Assembly: GCA_029779995.1 (NCBI GenBank)
Contig: JAKOZM010000183.1
Coordinates: 1-9,644 of the forward strand
Direction: 5' to 3'
DNA from: Actinomycetes bacterium
GTDB lineage: Bacteria > Actinomycetota > Actinomycetes > S36-B12 > UBA10799
DNA length: 9,644 nt
A program made the position numbers and the translations under genes. This document shows positions 8,812 to 9,644 of the stretch, piece after piece. How positions within the stretch are numbered: position 1 is the first letter of the stretch; the number at the start of each line of letters is the position of its first letter. A model generated the notes under the pieces. That model saw nothing but the letters and a program-made list of their open reading frames with translations. It searched no databases and was not told the DNA's origin.

Positions 8812-8839
8812 AGTGTAGCCGGTGGAGGGCGAAGGTCGC
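8812..8839 (-). promoter_or_regulatory. Possible rpsO promoter
   Basis: On the minus strand TACACT (8817-8812) fits a -10 hexamer. A GCGACC (8839-8834) 16 bases upstream is a poor -35 match (three of six). The predicted transcript would start near 8805, just before the leader pseudoknot. The small hairpin GGCGA/TCGCC (8828-8840), directly after the sugar transferase stop, overlaps this site and is too weak to call a terminator. Confidence 0.25.
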
Positions 8840-8840
8840 C

Positions 8841-9644
8841 TCAGCCGCCGGACCCCTTGAACACCTTGGGCACCGTCTTGAGCACGATCTTCACGTCGCC
8901 CCACAGACTCCAGTGGTCGGCGTAGCGATTGTCGAACCGGGCCCGGTCATCGATGGAGGTGTCGCCGCGCAGGTCGTAGATCTGCGCAAGACCGGTGAGG
9001 CCTGCGGTCATCCGGTGCCGATCGTCGTAGTGGGCGTACTGCTCGCTGAACTGGTCGACGAAGAAGGGCCGTTCGGGGCGCGGTCCGACGAACGACATGT
9101 CACCGCGCAGGATGTTCCACAGCTGCGGCAGTTCGTCCAAGGAGGACTTGCGCATGAACTTGCCGATGGGCCCGAGCCGGTCGCTGGCATGGGTCACCGT
9201 CCAGGTCGTGTTCGACGTGGACTCGGTGACCGGCTTCATCGTCTGCAGCTTCAACAGTTCGAACTCCCGGCCGTCCTTGCCGATGCGCACCTGCCGGAAC
9301 AGCAGGTCCCCGCCCGTCTCGCGCTTCAGCAGGGGCCCGAAGATCGCCAGCAACGGCGCCGAGCAGATCAGGCCCACGGTGGCCAGCACGACGTCGAACA
9401 CCCGCTTGAGGCGTAGCCCCAGTGGTGAGCGCACTCCCCCAAGGCGCTGCACAGGCATTCCGAAGATGACGTCGTCGACTCGCGATTCCTTGATGAGGTC
9501 GAAGTAGCGCGGGACCGCCATGACCCGCAGGCCGGCGTCGAGGCCACGCCGGATCTCGAACACCTCCCGGGCCTCCGATGCGCGGGAGAAGGCCACGAGG
9601 ACGGTGCTGGCCCGGGCGCGTGCGGCTTCGGCGACCAGGTCGGT
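8841..9644 (-). CDS. Polyprenyl-phosphate sugar-phosphate transferase for exopolysaccharide/glycan synthesis (5' partial)
   Basis: 267 visible residues; the frame runs off the right edge, so the true start is outside. The first ~65 visible residues (VLVAFSRASE...VMAVPRYFDLI...VDDVIFGMPV) resemble the cytoplasmic nucleotide-binding-like domain that precedes the last membrane helix in the large polyprenyl glycosylphosphotransferases. A hydrophobic segment at 81-103 is the membrane anchor. The catalytic bacterial sugar transferase domain follows: RQVRIGKDGREFELLKLQTM, SSLDELPQLWNILRGDMSFVGPRPE at 167-191, and MTAGLTGLAQI. Such enzymes move a sugar-1-phosphate from a nucleotide sugar to undecaprenyl/decaprenyl phosphate, starting a surface glycan; the sugar cannot be predicted. 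The C-terminal part has usual length. A GTG at 9596 is internal, not the start. It is upstream of rpsO on the same strand but functionally unrelated. Confidence 0.92.
   Translation of the reverse strand, partial: TDLVAEAARARASTVLVAFSRASEAREVFEIRRGLDAGLRVMAVPRYFDLIKESRVDDVIFGMPVQRLGGVRSPLGLRLKRVFDVVLATVGLICSAPLLAIFGPLLKRETGGDLLFRQVRIGKDGREFELLKLQTMKPVTESTSNTTWTVTHASDRLGPIGKFMRKSSLDELPQLWNILRGDMSFVGPRPERPFFVDQFSEQYAHYDDRHRMTAGLTGLAQIYDLRGDTSIDDRARFDNRYADHWSLWGDVKIVLKTVPKVFKGSGG

Overview
This is a GC-rich window from what looks like an actinobacterium (Actinomycetota). The evidence is the overall GC bias, a 243-residue mycobacterial-type DapB, an M16 protease placed directly behind pnp, and an S15 protein with the [17 protein letters not shown] version of its conserved helix. 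I cannot name genus or species. The window has two parts that transcribe toward each other.

Left part (1-3570, plus strand). It opens with the 3' end of a secreted or surface protein gene, closed by a 14-bp terminator hairpin. A second, complete gene follows (535-3525, 996 residues, signal peptide, large N-terminal region, four beta-sandwich-like repeats). Its last 76 residues are about 70% identical (53/76) to the end of the first gene product, so the two are tandem paralogues sharing a C-terminal module with Cys residues, basic residues and a terminal WLLK. No LPXTG motif or C-terminal membrane helix is present. The 250-base region between them holds a run of hairpins and a 41-codon upstream ORF (417-542). 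That ORF has a strong Shine-Dalgarno, and its stop overlaps the start of the big gene.

Convergent zone (3526-3720). It contains a 15-bp perfect terminator hairpin, an unusual 21-bp inverted repeat (19/21 paired, counted as DNA), and weaker interlocking repeats.

Right part (3721-9644, minus strand). Reading in the direction of transcription, the order is: a partial polyprenyl sugar-phosphate transferase; rpsO (ribosomal protein S15); pnp (polynucleotide phosphorylase); an M16 zinc protease; dapB (lysine/diaminopimelate pathway); and a small two-helix membrane protein with a TPR-like tail. From pnp onward the genes overlap or nearly touch (GTGA overlaps at 6103-6106 and 4092-4095), so they very likely form one translationally coupled operon. 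rpsO has a leader that can fold into an H-type pseudoknot immediately upstream of its ribosome binding site, which suggests S15 autoregulation. The rpsO-pnp gap carries one terminator/processing-like hairpin and one hairpin in the pnp leader.

The right part is ordinary housekeeping sequence. The unusual material is the paralogous surface-protein pair with its leader ORF, the rpsO pseudoknot, and the 21-bp inverted repeat. I see no CRISPR array, insertion sequence, tRNA or rRNA.
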